Below are positions 7,913-17,168 of a DNA stretch of 64,000 nt, piece after piece. The stretch is from Odoribacter sp. UBA944. GTDB taxonomy: Bacteria > Bacteroidota > Bacteroidia > Bacteroidales > Marinifilaceae. The translations under genes and the position numbers were made by a program. Under the pieces are notes generated by a model that saw nothing but the letters and a program-made list of their open reading frames with translations, searched no databases and was not told where the DNA came from. Where the stretch lies: NCBI GenBank assembly GCA_002293375.1, contig DBDA01000017.1, forward strand, positions 39,587 through 103,586. The letters run 5' to 3'. Every line of letters starts with the position of its first letter. Position 1 is the first letter of the stretch.

Positions 7913-8806
7913 TTACCGGGTCAGTGTCATTTTATCACAACCAGTGAATACATCAAAAAATGTTTGAGTTCCTGTATAGCGCATGACAAAATACAGGATT
8001 CTATCTTGCTGGAACGTGATGGTTGTGAAATCATCGTTTGGTACGCCGGGAATAGCTTCTGTATAGTTCAGTTCGTCATTCATATCGGTTGCCGAAACAA
8101 GATCCACCACATCAGGGCCGAAACCAACTCCTTCAGCAATGAAAGCATCCATAGGGATCGAAAGGGTTACGGTTTCGGTCAGAATGTCAAAACTGTATGT
8201 TACTTCCAATATCATAAATTCATATCCAAGCATTCCGATGATATAGAGCGTTTCATCATAGCCTGCTTCGCCCTCTTCGTAGCCCGCAATGGTAACATTG
8301 TAATTAACAGTCTCACCTTCTTTCAAATCAAATGCATTGAACGTCCATCTTCCCTGCAATCTTTCGTAAAACAGCGCATCATTATCAGTCAACGTAATGG
8401 AAGTCGTTTTGTTGGTTCCAATGGTGGCGCCATTCGCTTCCGTAATGGTCATGGTGAAGGTGCGGCCTTCGTTGATATCAGGGTCGTCTACCGTTGCTAT
8501 CTGGATGTTGCCGACAGTGGCATCCGCCGGAATAACAATGGTTTTTTGTGTTACGAGGTAGTGTATATCGTCCATGGCCGGAGTTTCACCCGTTTCGGCT
8601 ACCTGTACCGTTACCTGTACGGAACCGTTGCGTTCCCCTTCTACTGTTACGGGGATATTTACAATGCCCCTGTTCTCCTTGAACGACAGTTCCTGCTGCC
8701 CCATGCTGACGGTGGCAGACTGGGTGTTCCAGGATTCCGAATCGTCGGAACAGGAAGCAAGCAGGGCTGCTGCCAGCAGAAGTAAATATATTCTTCTGAA
8801 TTTCAT
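7913..8806 (-). CDS. Lipoprotein with a Calx-beta domain
   Basis: This 297-residue protein has a lipoprotein signal (MKFRRIYLLLLAAALLASCS, lipobox Cys at 19). Residues about 45-145 look like a Calx-beta domain: NIPVTVEGERNGSVQV, then VIPADATVGNIQIATVDDPD and TFTMTITEANGATIG...SITLTDND. The C-terminal half (from RLQGRWTFNAF) has no recognised signature. It is the last gene of the operon susC-susD-lipoprotein, 27 bases after susD. In such loci the accessory lipoprotein is usually exposed at the surface and binds or holds the substrate of the SusC channel; that role is inferred here. Confidence 0.75.
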   Translation of the reverse strand: MKFRRIYLLLLAAALLASCSDDSESWNTQSATVSMGQQELSFKENRGIVNIPVTVEGERNGSVQVTVQVAETGETPAMDDIHYLVTQKTIVIPADATVGNIQIATVDDPDINEGRTFTMTITEANGATIGTNKTTSITLTDNDALFYERLQGRWTFNAFDLKEGETVNYNVTIAGYEEGEAGYDETLYIIGMLGYEFMILEVTYSFDILTETVTLSIPMDAFIAEGVGFGPDVVDLVSATDMNDELNYTEAIPGVPNDDFTTITFQQDRILYFVMRYTGTQTFFDVFTGCDKMTLTR

Positions 8807-8833
8807 ACTCTTTTTCTTTTACATGTTAGACAA

Positions 8834-10348
8834 TTAATACCCTGCATTCTGTTGGCCGTCCAATTGCGGGTTGGCTTCCATTTCGCCGGTCGGGATGGGC
8901 CATACAAAGCGGTAGTCTCCGGCAGGATAGGAGAGGTCTTTGCCGGTTGTGACCAGGATTGCATCGATGTCCGGGTTTTCGGGATGGTCGGGATTGCGAC
9001 TGAAACCAAGTCCCCAGCGGCGCAGGTCGCTCATGCGGTATCCTTCGCCCAACAGTTCCCGGAGGCGCTCCAAACGGATCTCCTGTACCAAAGCCTGGCC
9101 TGCATAGTTCTCGGTAACATGCCCGTTGATGCGTTTGGCCCGCAGGTCATTCAGGTATTGATTTGCTTTGGTAACGTCGGTTGTTATAGCTGCTTCGGCT
9201 GCGATCAAGTACATCTCGCTTAACCGGAACGGCTTGCTCATGTTTCTATAATTGGGTGCCAAACCGGTTTTTAGCGATTCGTTGCCCGGGTATTTATGGA
9301 ACACATACGCATCTACATACTCACCGTCTACCAGTAACTCCCAAGGTGTAAAGAAAGCATCAAAACGTACATCTCCATCGGGGTACATATCCAACACGTC
9401 GAATGTCGGAATGTAATCGGCCCCGTCCAGGTTGGTACTCAGGTAAGCCGTACCGGTGGAGTTCCCCAATTCGGTATTGCTCATAAAGGAGCGGAAGATC
9501 ACCTCCGATCCTTCGTCTTCGCTCCACAGGTCGGCATAGAGTGCGTTGGCGGTCAACTCGTATTTCCCGGAGGTGATGATGCCTTCTGCTTTGGAGAGTG
9601 CTGTGGCATGGTCGCCTTTCAGCAACGCCACGCGTGCCTGCAATGCTTGTACCGCATAAGAGGAGAAGTAGATGGCGTTGGGCGCTACCGCGTCGTCGTC
9701 GACAGTTTCGTATTCCGTCAAGGCGGTATAGGCAGCCTGCATGTCCTCCTCTATGCACAAAAAGGTTTGTTCCAGAGAACTGCGGCCCGGATAGCGGCTC
9801 ATGTCGCTTGTCGGGTAGTACACTGTCACGAGCGGCAACCCTTTGGCGGGCGTTTGCGCGTTTGCGGTGGTATAGGATTCGCAGAAATGGTCGACCAGCC
9901 AGTAGTAGTAATAAGCCCGTACAAAGTAGGCTTCCCCCTCGTAGCGTTTCAGTGTAAGCAACTCTTCGTCCGAAAAATTCCCTGTTTCTACCAAACGTTC
10001 TATCTGTTCGATAAGGTAGTTGGCGGAGTTGATAGTGGAATACATGTTTGCCCACATGGTTTCAATATCGGTGTCCGACGAGAGAATGTTGCCGTTGGCG
10101 AACATGCCGTTGCGATTTCCATTATTGATCACCCCTTGGAAGAGATCCATCTGGATATCCGATGTAAATACGTACGCTCCCGTTGTCCGTCCTCTCATGC
10201 CGGAGTACAATCCGTTGCGGAAGCGTTGGGCGTCGTTCAGGCTTTGGATGGCGGTTTCGTCGTCCAAGCTGCCGTATGGCCGCTTTTCCATGTCGCACGA
10301 AACTGCCAGTACGCTTGCCAGTATGATGGTAAATAATACTCTTTTCAT
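8834..10348 (-). CDS. SusD/RagB family nutrient-binding outer-membrane lipoprotein
   Basis: This 504-residue protein starts MKRVLFTIILASVLAVSCDM, a lipoprotein signal with Cys at 18. The TPR-rich SusD fold is indicated by the spaced helical segments ANYLIEQIERLVETG, EGEAYFVRAYYYYWLVDHF and the late FRLSEMYLIAAEAAI with YLNDLRAKR and EIRLERLRELLGEGYRMSDLRRWG, all typical of RagB/SusD. SusD acts as a lid over the SusC channel and binds the substrate. The gene begins 13 bases after susC, the normal order. Because it sits with a Calx-beta lipoprotein and near a C10 protease rather than glycosidases, a peptide or protein substrate is more likely than a glycan, by inference. Confidence 0.93.
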   Translation of the reverse strand: MKRVLFTIILASVLAVSCDMEKRPYGSLDDETAIQSLNDAQRFRNGLYSGMRGRTTGAYVFTSDIQMDLFQGVINNGNRNGMFANGNILSSDTDIETMWANMYSTINSANYLIEQIERLVETGNFSDEELLTLKRYEGEAYFVRAYYYYWLVDHFCESYTTANAQTPAKGLPLVTVYYPTSDMSRYPGRSSLEQTFLCIEEDMQAAYTALTEYETVDDDAVAPNAIYFSSYAVQALQARVALLKGDHATALSKAEGIITSGKYELTANALYADLWSEDEGSEVIFRSFMSNTELGNSTGTAYLSTNLDGADYIPTFDVLDMYPDGDVRFDAFFTPWELLVDGEYVDAYVFHKYPGNESLKTGLAPNYRNMSKPFRLSEMYLIAAEAAITTDVTKANQYLNDLRAKRINGHVTENYAGQALVQEIRLERLRELLGEGYRMSDLRRWGLGFSRNPDHPENPDIDAILVTTGKDLSYPAGDYRFVWPIPTGEMEANPQLDGQQNAGY

Positions 10349-10361
10349 CTCTTTATCTTTT

Positions 10362-13300
10362 TTAGAATGTTACTTCGATGCCAAATACATATTGGCGGGT
10401 ATTGGGGTATAAAGCCATGCTAAGATTGGAATCCGGTTCCGGGTCGTATCCGGTGTATTTGGTAAAGGTCAACAGATTCCGGCCTACAACGAACAGGCTG
10501 GCGCTTTTTACCAAACGTGTCCGCTCCAACAGCGATTGCGGCAGATTGTACTGAAGGGTTACGTTTTTCAATCGGAGGAAGGAGGCGTCCTCCAGCAGAC
10601 GGTCGTCAAACTGGATCGCTTCACCATACGCCGGGATATCCGTAATCTGTCCCGGATGTGTCCAGATATTCAGCATCCTGGTGCTCTGATTGATCCCTAC
10701 TCCCTGATCGGCGTTTTCAATAAAGTAGTTGTCGTTGTTGGTCATGTACTTTTTGGCTTGCCAAGCGAAATCGGCCGACAACGTCAACCCCTTCCACCCG
10801 GCCTGCGTACCAAAACCGCCGGAGTATGGAGCATACCGGCTTTTACCCACCAGCACGGCGTCCCGTTCTTCGTTGAATGTCTTGGTCAGGTTGCCGTCTT
10901 TGTCGTACCAGAGCTGCTTGCCGTCGCGCGGATCAACGCCCGCGTAGCGTACCTGGTAGAATTCGCCCACATCGTGACCTACGGTGTATTTTATACCGGT
11001 GTTGGGAACTACGTATTCATCGCGACCGTTGAACAGTTCGGTGATCCTGTTTTTGTTGTAATTGAAGTTTGCTTTTACATTCCAGAAGAAATCGCTGTTT
11101 TTTAGCAGGTCAACACTTAACTCAAGGTCTACCCCCCTGTTGGTCATGGCGCCGATGTTTCCGTTTCCGGATCCAAAACCGGTGGTGTAGGAGTAAGGAA
11201 TTACCATCAGCATATCGGTGGTCTTTTTCCGATAGTATTCTACGTTGGCGCTGACGCGGTCAAACAGGCGAAACGACACCGCTATGTTGGTACTGGCAAG
11301 GGTTTCCCAAGTCAGATCTTCGTTGCTGGCTTGGGAGATGCTCAAAGAAGCGCTGCCGTTGTAAGGGGTGCCTGTTCCGATTAGACCGAAGAACTTGTAA
11401 TTGCCGATACCGGAGTTACCCGTCTCTCCGTAGCCCACTTTCAGGGAGAGGTCGTCCAACCACGTCACATCCTGCAGAAAACTCTCTCTCTTTGCGTTCC
11501 ACATAGCGCTGGCGGAAAAGAAGTTGGCCCTCCGGTGCCCTGGAGCAAATTTGGAACTGCCGTCGCCGCGAAAACTCAGGTCTACGTAGTATTTTTCATT
11601 ATAATTGTAGGCGGCTGTAAAAAAATAGGAGTTGAACACCTCTTCTGTGATGGAGTGCGTTAAGTCCCCGATCCCGACCGTAACACCGTCTTGCAGCCGC
11701 ATCTGCCGGCTGTCGGTGTGTCCGTCTACGCCTGCACTGAAACTGTTCGTTTTAGTGATGATCGATTCCTGTCCGGCCAGTACGCTGATGTTGTGCAGGA
11801 GGTCGATGTTAAATTTATATTCGGCTGTGTTGGTATAGGTAAAGGAGTAGTACCGTTCAAAACGTTCCTGGCGGAAACCTGTTTCTCCCTGAACGGTTTG
11901 TCCCATGGGCGTTGTGCTGGTGGCGTATGGAAACCATGTATTGGACAGTGTATAGTCGAAAGCGTCCAGCACTTGTTGTGCCCGGATGGTTAATCCGGCA
12001 ATCGGTGTTAACTCCTGGTAAAAGTTGAGGTTTCCGGTTACCCTTTTTCGTTGTATATCGCGGGTAGAGGCTTCAAATTCAGGAGTTGAGAAACCGCTGA
12101 AAAGCAGGTGTGTGGCTTTGTCGCCCCAGACAATGTTGTCGTTTTCATCGAACGAGTAGTAGCGGGCAGCATCGTATGGAAGGGCAATCCGGGAAAAAAA
12201 CGCCGGATTGGTTGCATATAAATCACCACCATCCACATACATCTCTTCGATCTCGTTGTTTTGTTCGTATTGGGTGAAACCGAGGTGGGTTTGCAAACCA
12301 ACCTTCAACCACTTTTTGACACGGGAGTCGATGGAGGCGCGCAGCGATTCGCGGCGCATGCCTGACTGGCTGATGATCCCCTCCTGTTCGTGGTGGTTCA
12401 GCGACAGGTAGTAGGCCGTTTTGTCGTTTCCTCCTGAAATACGGGCATCCAATGTATAGGTGGGGGCATCGTTGCTAAAGATCTCTTTGCGCCAATCGGT
12501 ACTGATACCGTAGGTGTTTACCAAATCCTTGATGCCTTGGGAAACAGGCTGTCCGATCAGATCCCTGAATTGGATGTATTGTGTAGAGTTCATCATGTCG
12601 GCCTGGTCCTGCACCATCCGGGAGAAACCGTATTGCGCTTTTATCGTGATCTGTGCCTCTTGTCCCAGCTTCCCTTTTTTGCTGGTGATAAGGATGACGC
12701 CGTTTGCCGCCCGCGATCCGTAGATAGCTGTGGAGGAGGCATCTTTTAACACCAAAATGTTTTCAATATCGCTTGGGTTGAGGGTATTGAATACGGAGGA
12801 AGAGATCGGCGCTCCATCCAGAACGTACAAGGGTTCCGAACTGGCAGTGATGGTGTTAATGCCCCGCAAGCGGATGGAGGCCGCTTTGGAGGGGTCACCC
12901 GATGCGGAAAGTACAGAAAGGCCGGACACCTGGCCGGAGAGGGCATCGGTAAAGTTCGGCGTAGCGATCTTTTCAAATTTTTCTTCGTTTACTTTGGCAA
13001 CGGAACCGGTAATGGAACTGACTTTCCGGCCTGTACCGTAGCCCAAAACAACCACCTCCTCCATTTGCTCGGCATCCGCTTCCATCTCCACATTCACACT
13101 GGTGAGCCCGTTCAGCGCTATTTCCCGGGTTTTCATCCCCACGAACGTGAAGACAAGCGTGGCGTTGGCGTCCGTCTGCAACGTAAAGCGGCCATAGGCG
13201 TCGGTAGCCGTTCCGGTCGTTGTTCCCTTGACGACAACGGAAACGCCGGGGAGTGGAGAGCGATCGCTTTTGTCGTTCACCGCTCCTTTGATTTCGCGCA

Positions 13301-13367
13301 CCTGTGCGAAACAGATCTGTACGCTCCAGATAACAAGGAGTACAGATAGTCCGATGAGTTTTCTCAT
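10362..13367 (-). CDS. SusC/RagA family TonB-linked outer-membrane protein (left copy)
   Basis: The protein has 1001 residues from the ATG at 13367; an in-frame ATG at 13391 would add eight residues before the signal peptide MRKLIGLSVLLVIWSVQICF. Next come a carboxypeptidase regulatory-like domain (about 25-100, DKSDRSPLPGVSVVVKGTT), the linker EQMEEVVVLGYGTGRK, a TonB plug domain (about 105-220, with SIRLRGINTI, PLYVLDGAPIS and VLKDASSTAIYGSRAANGVI) and a 22-strand barrel ending VFGIEVTF. It imports a substrate with SusD. The first 22 residues are almost the same as in the divergent susC copy, and the DNA of the 5' ends forms a long inverted repeat. Confidence 0.95.
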   Translation of the reverse strand: MRKLIGLSVLLVIWSVQICFAQVREIKGAVNDKSDRSPLPGVSVVVKGTTTGTATDAYGRFTLQTDANATLVFTFVGMKTREIALNGLTSVNVEMEADAEQMEEVVVLGYGTGRKVSSITGSVAKVNEEKFEKIATPNFTDALSGQVSGLSVLSASGDPSKAASIRLRGINTITASSEPLYVLDGAPISSSVFNTLNPSDIENILVLKDASSTAIYGSRAANGVILITSKKGKLGQEAQITIKAQYGFSRMVQDQADMMNSTQYIQFRDLIGQPVSQGIKDLVNTYGISTDWRKEIFSNDAPTYTLDARISGGNDKTAYYLSLNHHEQEGIISQSGMRRESLRASIDSRVKKWLKVGLQTHLGFTQYEQNNEIEEMYVDGGDLYATNPAFFSRIALPYDAARYYSFDENDNIVWGDKATHLLFSGFSTPEFEASTRDIQRKRVTGNLNFYQELTPIAGLTIRAQQVLDAFDYTLSNTWFPYATSTTPMGQTVQGETGFRQERFERYYSFTYTNTAEYKFNIDLLHNISVLAGQESIITKTNSFSAGVDGHTDSRQMRLQDGVTVGIGDLTHSITEEVFNSYFFTAAYNYNEKYYVDLSFRGDGSSKFAPGHRRANFFSASAMWNAKRESFLQDVTWLDDLSLKVGYGETGNSGIGNYKFFGLIGTGTPYNGSASLSISQASNEDLTWETLASTNIAVSFRLFDRVSANVEYYRKKTTDMLMVIPYSYTTGFGSGNGNIGAMTNRGVDLELSVDLLKNSDFFWNVKANFNYNKNRITELFNGRDEYVVPNTGIKYTVGHDVGEFYQVRYAGVDPRDGKQLWYDKDGNLTKTFNEERDAVLVGKSRYAPYSGGFGTQAGWKGLTLSADFAWQAKKYMTNNDNYFIENADQGVGINQSTRMLNIWTHPGQITDIPAYGEAIQFDDRLLEDASFLRLKNVTLQYNLPQSLLERTRLVKSASLFVVGRNLLTFTKYTGYDPEPDSNLSMALYPNTRQYVFGIEVTF

Positions 13368-13420
13368 ACATTTAAAATTTAAGTGATACATATTGAAGCT
13401 GTTGTTTATCCTTTGGATTT
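13301..13420. repeat. Inverted repeat at the susC 5' ends, left arm
   Basis: Read on the minus strand, this 120-base stretch (leader, start and signal-peptide codons of the left susC) matches 13781-13899 with one single-base indel and only a few substitutions by eye. Weaker identity continues into both coding regions, including stretches of 20 and about 39 identical bases within the regulatory-like domain. Confidence 0.9.
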
Positions 13421-13444
13421 GTGATGGTGCTGAGTGTTTTTATA

Positions 13445-13467
13445 TCACATGCTTCACAAGCATGTGA
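13445..13467. promoter_or_regulatory. Perfect 10-bp palindrome upstream of the left susC
   Basis: TCACATGCTT, three bases, AAGCATGTGA. The core (13447-13463) is matched at 16 of 17 positions in the opposite orientation at 13740-13756 before the right susC. Each copy lies roughly 77-80 bases before the corresponding start codon. It may be an operator or a hairpin in the 5' leader. Confidence 0.6.
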
Positions 13468-13553
13468 CAATCGGAAGAACAGGTAAATGACTTTTCAATA
13501 TATTAAAGTTCATGATCCATCATTTTTTTGTTAAAAACAAACATTTAATTTCA

Positions 13554-13561
13554 CAAATATA
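13554..13561 (-). promoter_or_regulatory. Possible -7 promoter element of the left susC operon
   Basis: TATATTTG on the minus strand fits TAnnTTTG. It would give a leader of about 180 bases that includes the palindrome at 13445-13467. No clear -33 partner is seen. Confidence 0.35.
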
Positions 13562-13739
13562 CGACAATAATTCACATATGGTGGTAAATTTTTTTAAAAA
13601 ATAACATACAATCCATTCAAACGTTTGCACACTAAATTAAATATGTATTACCTTCTTTGATTTTCTTCACGCTGATTATTAGGATTTTATGTGTACAGCT
13701 TTCTGTCAGTATTACTGATAGCCTTCCATCGTTTTGTAT

Positions 13740-13756
13740 ATGCTTGTGAAACATGT
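13740..13756. promoter_or_regulatory. Palindrome-like element upstream of the right susC
   Basis: ATGCTTGTGAAACATGT matches the complement of 13447-13463 with one difference. Together with its left relative it is the only non-coding sequence outside the main inverted repeat that the two susC promoters clearly share. Confidence 0.55.
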
Positions 13757-13780
13757 ATAGGCGGGTGTTTCAATCATCGT

Positions 13781-13899
13781 AAATCCAAAGGATACAAACA
13801 GCTTCAATATGTATCACTTAAATTTTAAATGTATGAGAAAACTCATCGGACTATCTGTACTCCTTGTTATCTGGGGTGTACAGATCTGTTTCGCGCAGG
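13781..13899. repeat. Inverted repeat at the susC 5' ends, right arm
   Basis: Near-identical reverse complement of 13301-13420, covering the last 50 leader bases and the signal-peptide codons of the right susC. The centre between the arms is 360 bases. Confidence 0.9.
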
Positions 13900-16800
13900 G
13901 GCGTGAAGTGACGGGGAGGGTTACCGACAAAAGCGATCGCTCTCCGCTTCCCGGCGTTACCGTTATGATCAAAGGCACGACCGAGGGAACGGCAACAGAT
14001 GTCGACGGCCGTTTTGCGTTACGGGCGGATGCCAACGCCACGCTTGTCTTCACGTTCGTGGGGATGAAAGCGCAGGAAGTGGCGCTGAATGGTCGCTCCC
14101 AGGTCAATGTAGAGATGGAAACGGATGCCGAGCAAATGGAAGAGGTGGTGGTGACAGGGATGCAGCGGATGGATAAGCGCCTCTTTACGGGAGCAACCTC
14201 CCGCTTATCGGCCGAGGACATCAAGTTGGACGGGATTGCCGATATCAGCCGTGCGTTGGAAGGACGTTCTTCCGGGGTGTCTGTGCAGAATGTATCGGGC
14301 ACGTTCGGTACGGCTCCCAAGATCCGGGTGCGCGGGGCTACCTCTATTTTCGGCAGTTCGAAACCGTTGTGGGTAGTCGACGGAGTGATCATGGAGGATG
14401 TGGTGGAAGTGAGCGCAGACGCTTTGTCGTCGGGGGATGCGGTGACCTTGATCTCCTCAGCCATTGCGGGATTGAACGCGAATGACATCGAAAGTTTTCA
14501 GATACTGAAAGACGGTTCGGCCACCTCTATATACGGTGCACGGGCCATGGCGGGTGTGATCGTTGTCACCACCAAAAAAGGGAAAGCCGGCAGCAATAAA
14601 ATAACCTATACCGGCGAATACTCTTTGCGGCTGGTTCCCAACTATGCCGATTTTAACATCATGAACTCGCAGGAGCAGATGGGGATCTACCGCGAATTGG
14701 AGCGGGCCGGGTATTTGACATTTGCAGATACTTACCGTGCCTCCAACAGCGGGGTGTACGGTAAGATGTATCATTTGATGAATACGTTCGATCCGGTTAC
14801 GGGAACGTATGCGTTGGAGAATACCACCGCCGCCCGTAATGCGTATCTGCGGGAAGCGGAATACCGAAATACGGACTGGTTTGACATCCTGTTCGACAAC
14901 GCTATCTCTTACAACCATGCCATCAGCATGTCGTCGGGAACGGAGAAAGCCTCCTACTACACTTCGTTGAGCCTGATGGATGACCCGGGTTGGTACAAGC
15001 AGAGCAAGGTACAGCGCTATACGGCGAACGTGAATGCACTGTACAACATCCGCCCGGATCTCTCCCTGAACCTGATTGGGAACGCCGCTTACCGGAAGCA
15101 AAAGGCGCCGGGGACATTGAATCAGAGTTTAGACGCTGTTTCCGGAGAGGTACGGCGCGATTTTGACATCAACCCGTACTCTTACGCATTGAATACGTCC
15201 CGGACGCTGGATCCGAACGAGTACTATATACGCAACTACGCCCCGTTCAATATTGTGAATGAGTTGGAGAACAACTTCATGAACATCGATGTGGTGGATT
15301 TGAAGTTCCAAGGGGAATTGAAGTGGAAGCCGGTGCAAAAAGTGGAGTTGGCGGTGTTGAGCGCCTACAAATACTCTACGTCGAACCAGGCGCACGAGAT
15401 CCGGGATAACTCCAACCAGGCGTGGGCGTTCCGGATGATGGACGACGCCACCATGCGTGACGCAAATCCCTGGCTCTACACGGATCCGGACAATGCCAAT
15501 TCGTTGCCGGTGTCGGTGCTCCCCGTGGGCGGTTTTTACCGGGAGACGAAGTATTCTATGTCCAGCTACGATTTCCGGGCAACGGCTGCGTACAACGATG
15601 TATACAACGACAACCACATTGTCAACTTTTTCGGAGGTATGGAAATCAACTCCGTAGACCGCAAAAAAACGTGGTTCAACGGGGTAGGGATGCAATACGA
15701 TATGGGGATGCTTGCCCAATATGATTACCGTTACTTCAAACAGGGGAATGAAGAGGGGACCACTTATTTTACCGTCGAAGAGACACAGGCCCGTTCCGCC
15801 TCCTTTTTCGGAACTGCCACTTACTCCTGGCAAGGAAAATACACTGTCAACGGGACTGTCCGTTACGAAGGTACCAACAAGTTGGGCAAGAGCCGTTCCG
15901 CCCGCTGGTTGCCCACGTGGAATGTTTCCGGAGCGTGGAACGCGCACGAAGAGAATTTTTTTGAACAGCTCCGGCCGGCGCTTTCCAATTTGACGTTAAA
16001 GGCCTCCTACTCGCTGACGGCCGACCGCGGCCCGGCGAATGTGACCAATTCGCGCGTGGTGATCCAGAGCTACAACCCCTGGCGTCCCTTTGCCGATCTG
16101 AATGAATCCGGGTTGCAGATTTCCGAGTTGGAGAACAGCGAATTGACCTACGAGAAAAAGCACGAATTGAACATCGGGGCGGAGATCGGCTTTTGGGAAA
16201 ACCGGATCAATCTGGCGGTGGATTGGTACCAGCGCAACAACTATGATTTGATCGGCGTGATCAACACGATGGGAATTGGCGGCCAGATCATGAAAGATGC
16301 TAATGTGGCCAAAATGAAATCGCACGGGGTGGAGTTTACGCTCTCTGCCCGCACACTTGATCTGGGCGATTTTAAGTGGAATACCGACTTTATCTTTTCA
16401 CAGGCGAAAAACGAGGTGACCGAGTTGGAATCCGACACCCGCATCATTGAAATGATCACCGGTACCGGTTTTACAATGAAGGGGTATCCGGTGCGTTCGC
16501 TTTTCTCCATAGACTTCCGTGGGTTGAACGAACAGGGACTTCCGACATTTATTAACCAGGCAGGGACGTTGACGGTGAGTGATCACGACTTTCAGGAGCG
16601 AAACAACAAAAGCTACTTGCTGTATGAAGGTCCTACAGACCCCACCATCACCGGCAGTCTGGGCAATGTATTCACCTACAAGAATTTCCGGCTGAACACT
16701 TTTATCACCTATTCGTTCGGCAATGTCATCCGTTTGGATCCGGTGTTCCGGGATCGGTATTCGGATTTAGACGCCATGCCGAAGGAGTTTAAAAACCGGT

Positions 16801-17156
16801 GGACAGTTTCCGGAGATGAGCGGATAACCGACATTCCGGTAATTGCCGACCGGCGCCAAAACAGAGTGGATCAATATTTGATATATGCGTACAACGCCTA
16901 CAACAACTCTTCGGCGCGGACGGCCAAAGGGGATTTTATCCGCATGAAAGAGATCTCCCTGTCGTACGATTTTCCCAAAGCGTGGCTGACCCCCTTGCAG
17001 ATCAGCGATCTCTCTGTGAAGTTGCAGGCGACCAACCTCTTCCTGATCTATGCCGACAAGAAACTGAACGGGCAGGATCCGGAGTTCTACAACACGGGCG
17101 GTGTGGCCGCTCCTGTCCCCAAACAGTTTACATTTACACTCAGATTAGGAATTTAA
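13833..17156 (+). CDS. SusC/RagA family TonB-linked outer-membrane protein (right copy)
   Basis: The protein has 1107 residues from the ATG at 13833 (an ATG at 13809 would add eight). The signal peptide is MRKLIGLSVLLVIWGVQICF. A regulatory-like domain follows (SDRSPLPGVTVMIKGTT), then the linker QMEEVVVTGMQRMDKR in place of the usual GYGT motif, a plug domain (KIRVRGATSIFG, PLWVVDGVIME, FQILKDGSATSIYGARAMAGVIVV) and a barrel ending FTFTLRLGI. It is about 100 residues longer than the left copy and clearly different after the plug, so the pair probably handles different substrates. The SusD gene follows 12 bases later and two accessory lipoprotein genes complete the operon. Confidence 0.95.
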   Translation: MRKLIGLSVLLVIWGVQICFAQGREVTGRVTDKSDRSPLPGVTVMIKGTTEGTATDVDGRFALRADANATLVFTFVGMKAQEVALNGRSQVNVEMETDAEQMEEVVVTGMQRMDKRLFTGATSRLSAEDIKLDGIADISRALEGRSSGVSVQNVSGTFGTAPKIRVRGATSIFGSSKPLWVVDGVIMEDVVEVSADALSSGDAVTLISSAIAGLNANDIESFQILKDGSATSIYGARAMAGVIVVTTKKGKAGSNKITYTGEYSLRLVPNYADFNIMNSQEQMGIYRELERAGYLTFADTYRASNSGVYGKMYHLMNTFDPVTGTYALENTTAARNAYLREAEYRNTDWFDILFDNAISYNHAISMSSGTEKASYYTSLSLMDDPGWYKQSKVQRYTANVNALYNIRPDLSLNLIGNAAYRKQKAPGTLNQSLDAVSGEVRRDFDINPYSYALNTSRTLDPNEYYIRNYAPFNIVNELENNFMNIDVVDLKFQGELKWKPVQKVELAVLSAYKYSTSNQAHEIRDNSNQAWAFRMMDDATMRDANPWLYTDPDNANSLPVSVLPVGGFYRETKYSMSSYDFRATAAYNDVYNDNHIVNFFGGMEINSVDRKKTWFNGVGMQYDMGMLAQYDYRYFKQGNEEGTTYFTVEETQARSASFFGTATYSWQGKYTVNGTVRYEGTNKLGKSRSARWLPTWNVSGAWNAHEENFFEQLRPALSNLTLKASYSLTADRGPANVTNSRVVIQSYNPWRPFADLNESGLQISELENSELTYEKKHELNIGAEIGFWENRINLAVDWYQRNNYDLIGVINTMGIGGQIMKDANVAKMKSHGVEFTLSARTLDLGDFKWNTDFIFSQAKNEVTELESDTRIIEMITGTGFTMKGYPVRSLFSIDFRGLNEQGLPTFINQAGTLTVSDHDFQERNNKSYLLYEGPTDPTITGSLGNVFTYKNFRLNTFITYSFGNVIRLDPVFRDRYSDLDAMPKEFKNRWTVSGDERITDIPVIADRRQNRVDQYLIYAYNAYNNSSARTAKGDFIRMKEISLSYDFPKAWLTPLQISDLSVKLQATNLFLIYADKKLNGQDPEFYNTGGVAAPVPKQFTFTLRLGI

Positions 17157-17168
17157 TAGTATTTGGAT

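Larger units (their letters stand above)
13421..13780. other. AT-rich divergent promoter region between the two susC genes
   Basis: This is the non-repeated centre of the roughly 465-base gap between the two chosen susC starts. It holds the palindrome at 13445-13467, its relative at 13740-13756 and long A/T runs. One clear -7 match for the leftward gene is TATATTTG on the minus strand (complement of 13554-13561). I find no equally good box for the rightward gene. No ORF is convincing. Confidence 0.6.

Noticed and set aside
14457..15101. Long minus-strand frames inside the right susC, and similar frames in dnaE, mutA and mutB
   Set aside because: They are opposite-strand shadows of clear coding regions, with no start context or domain.
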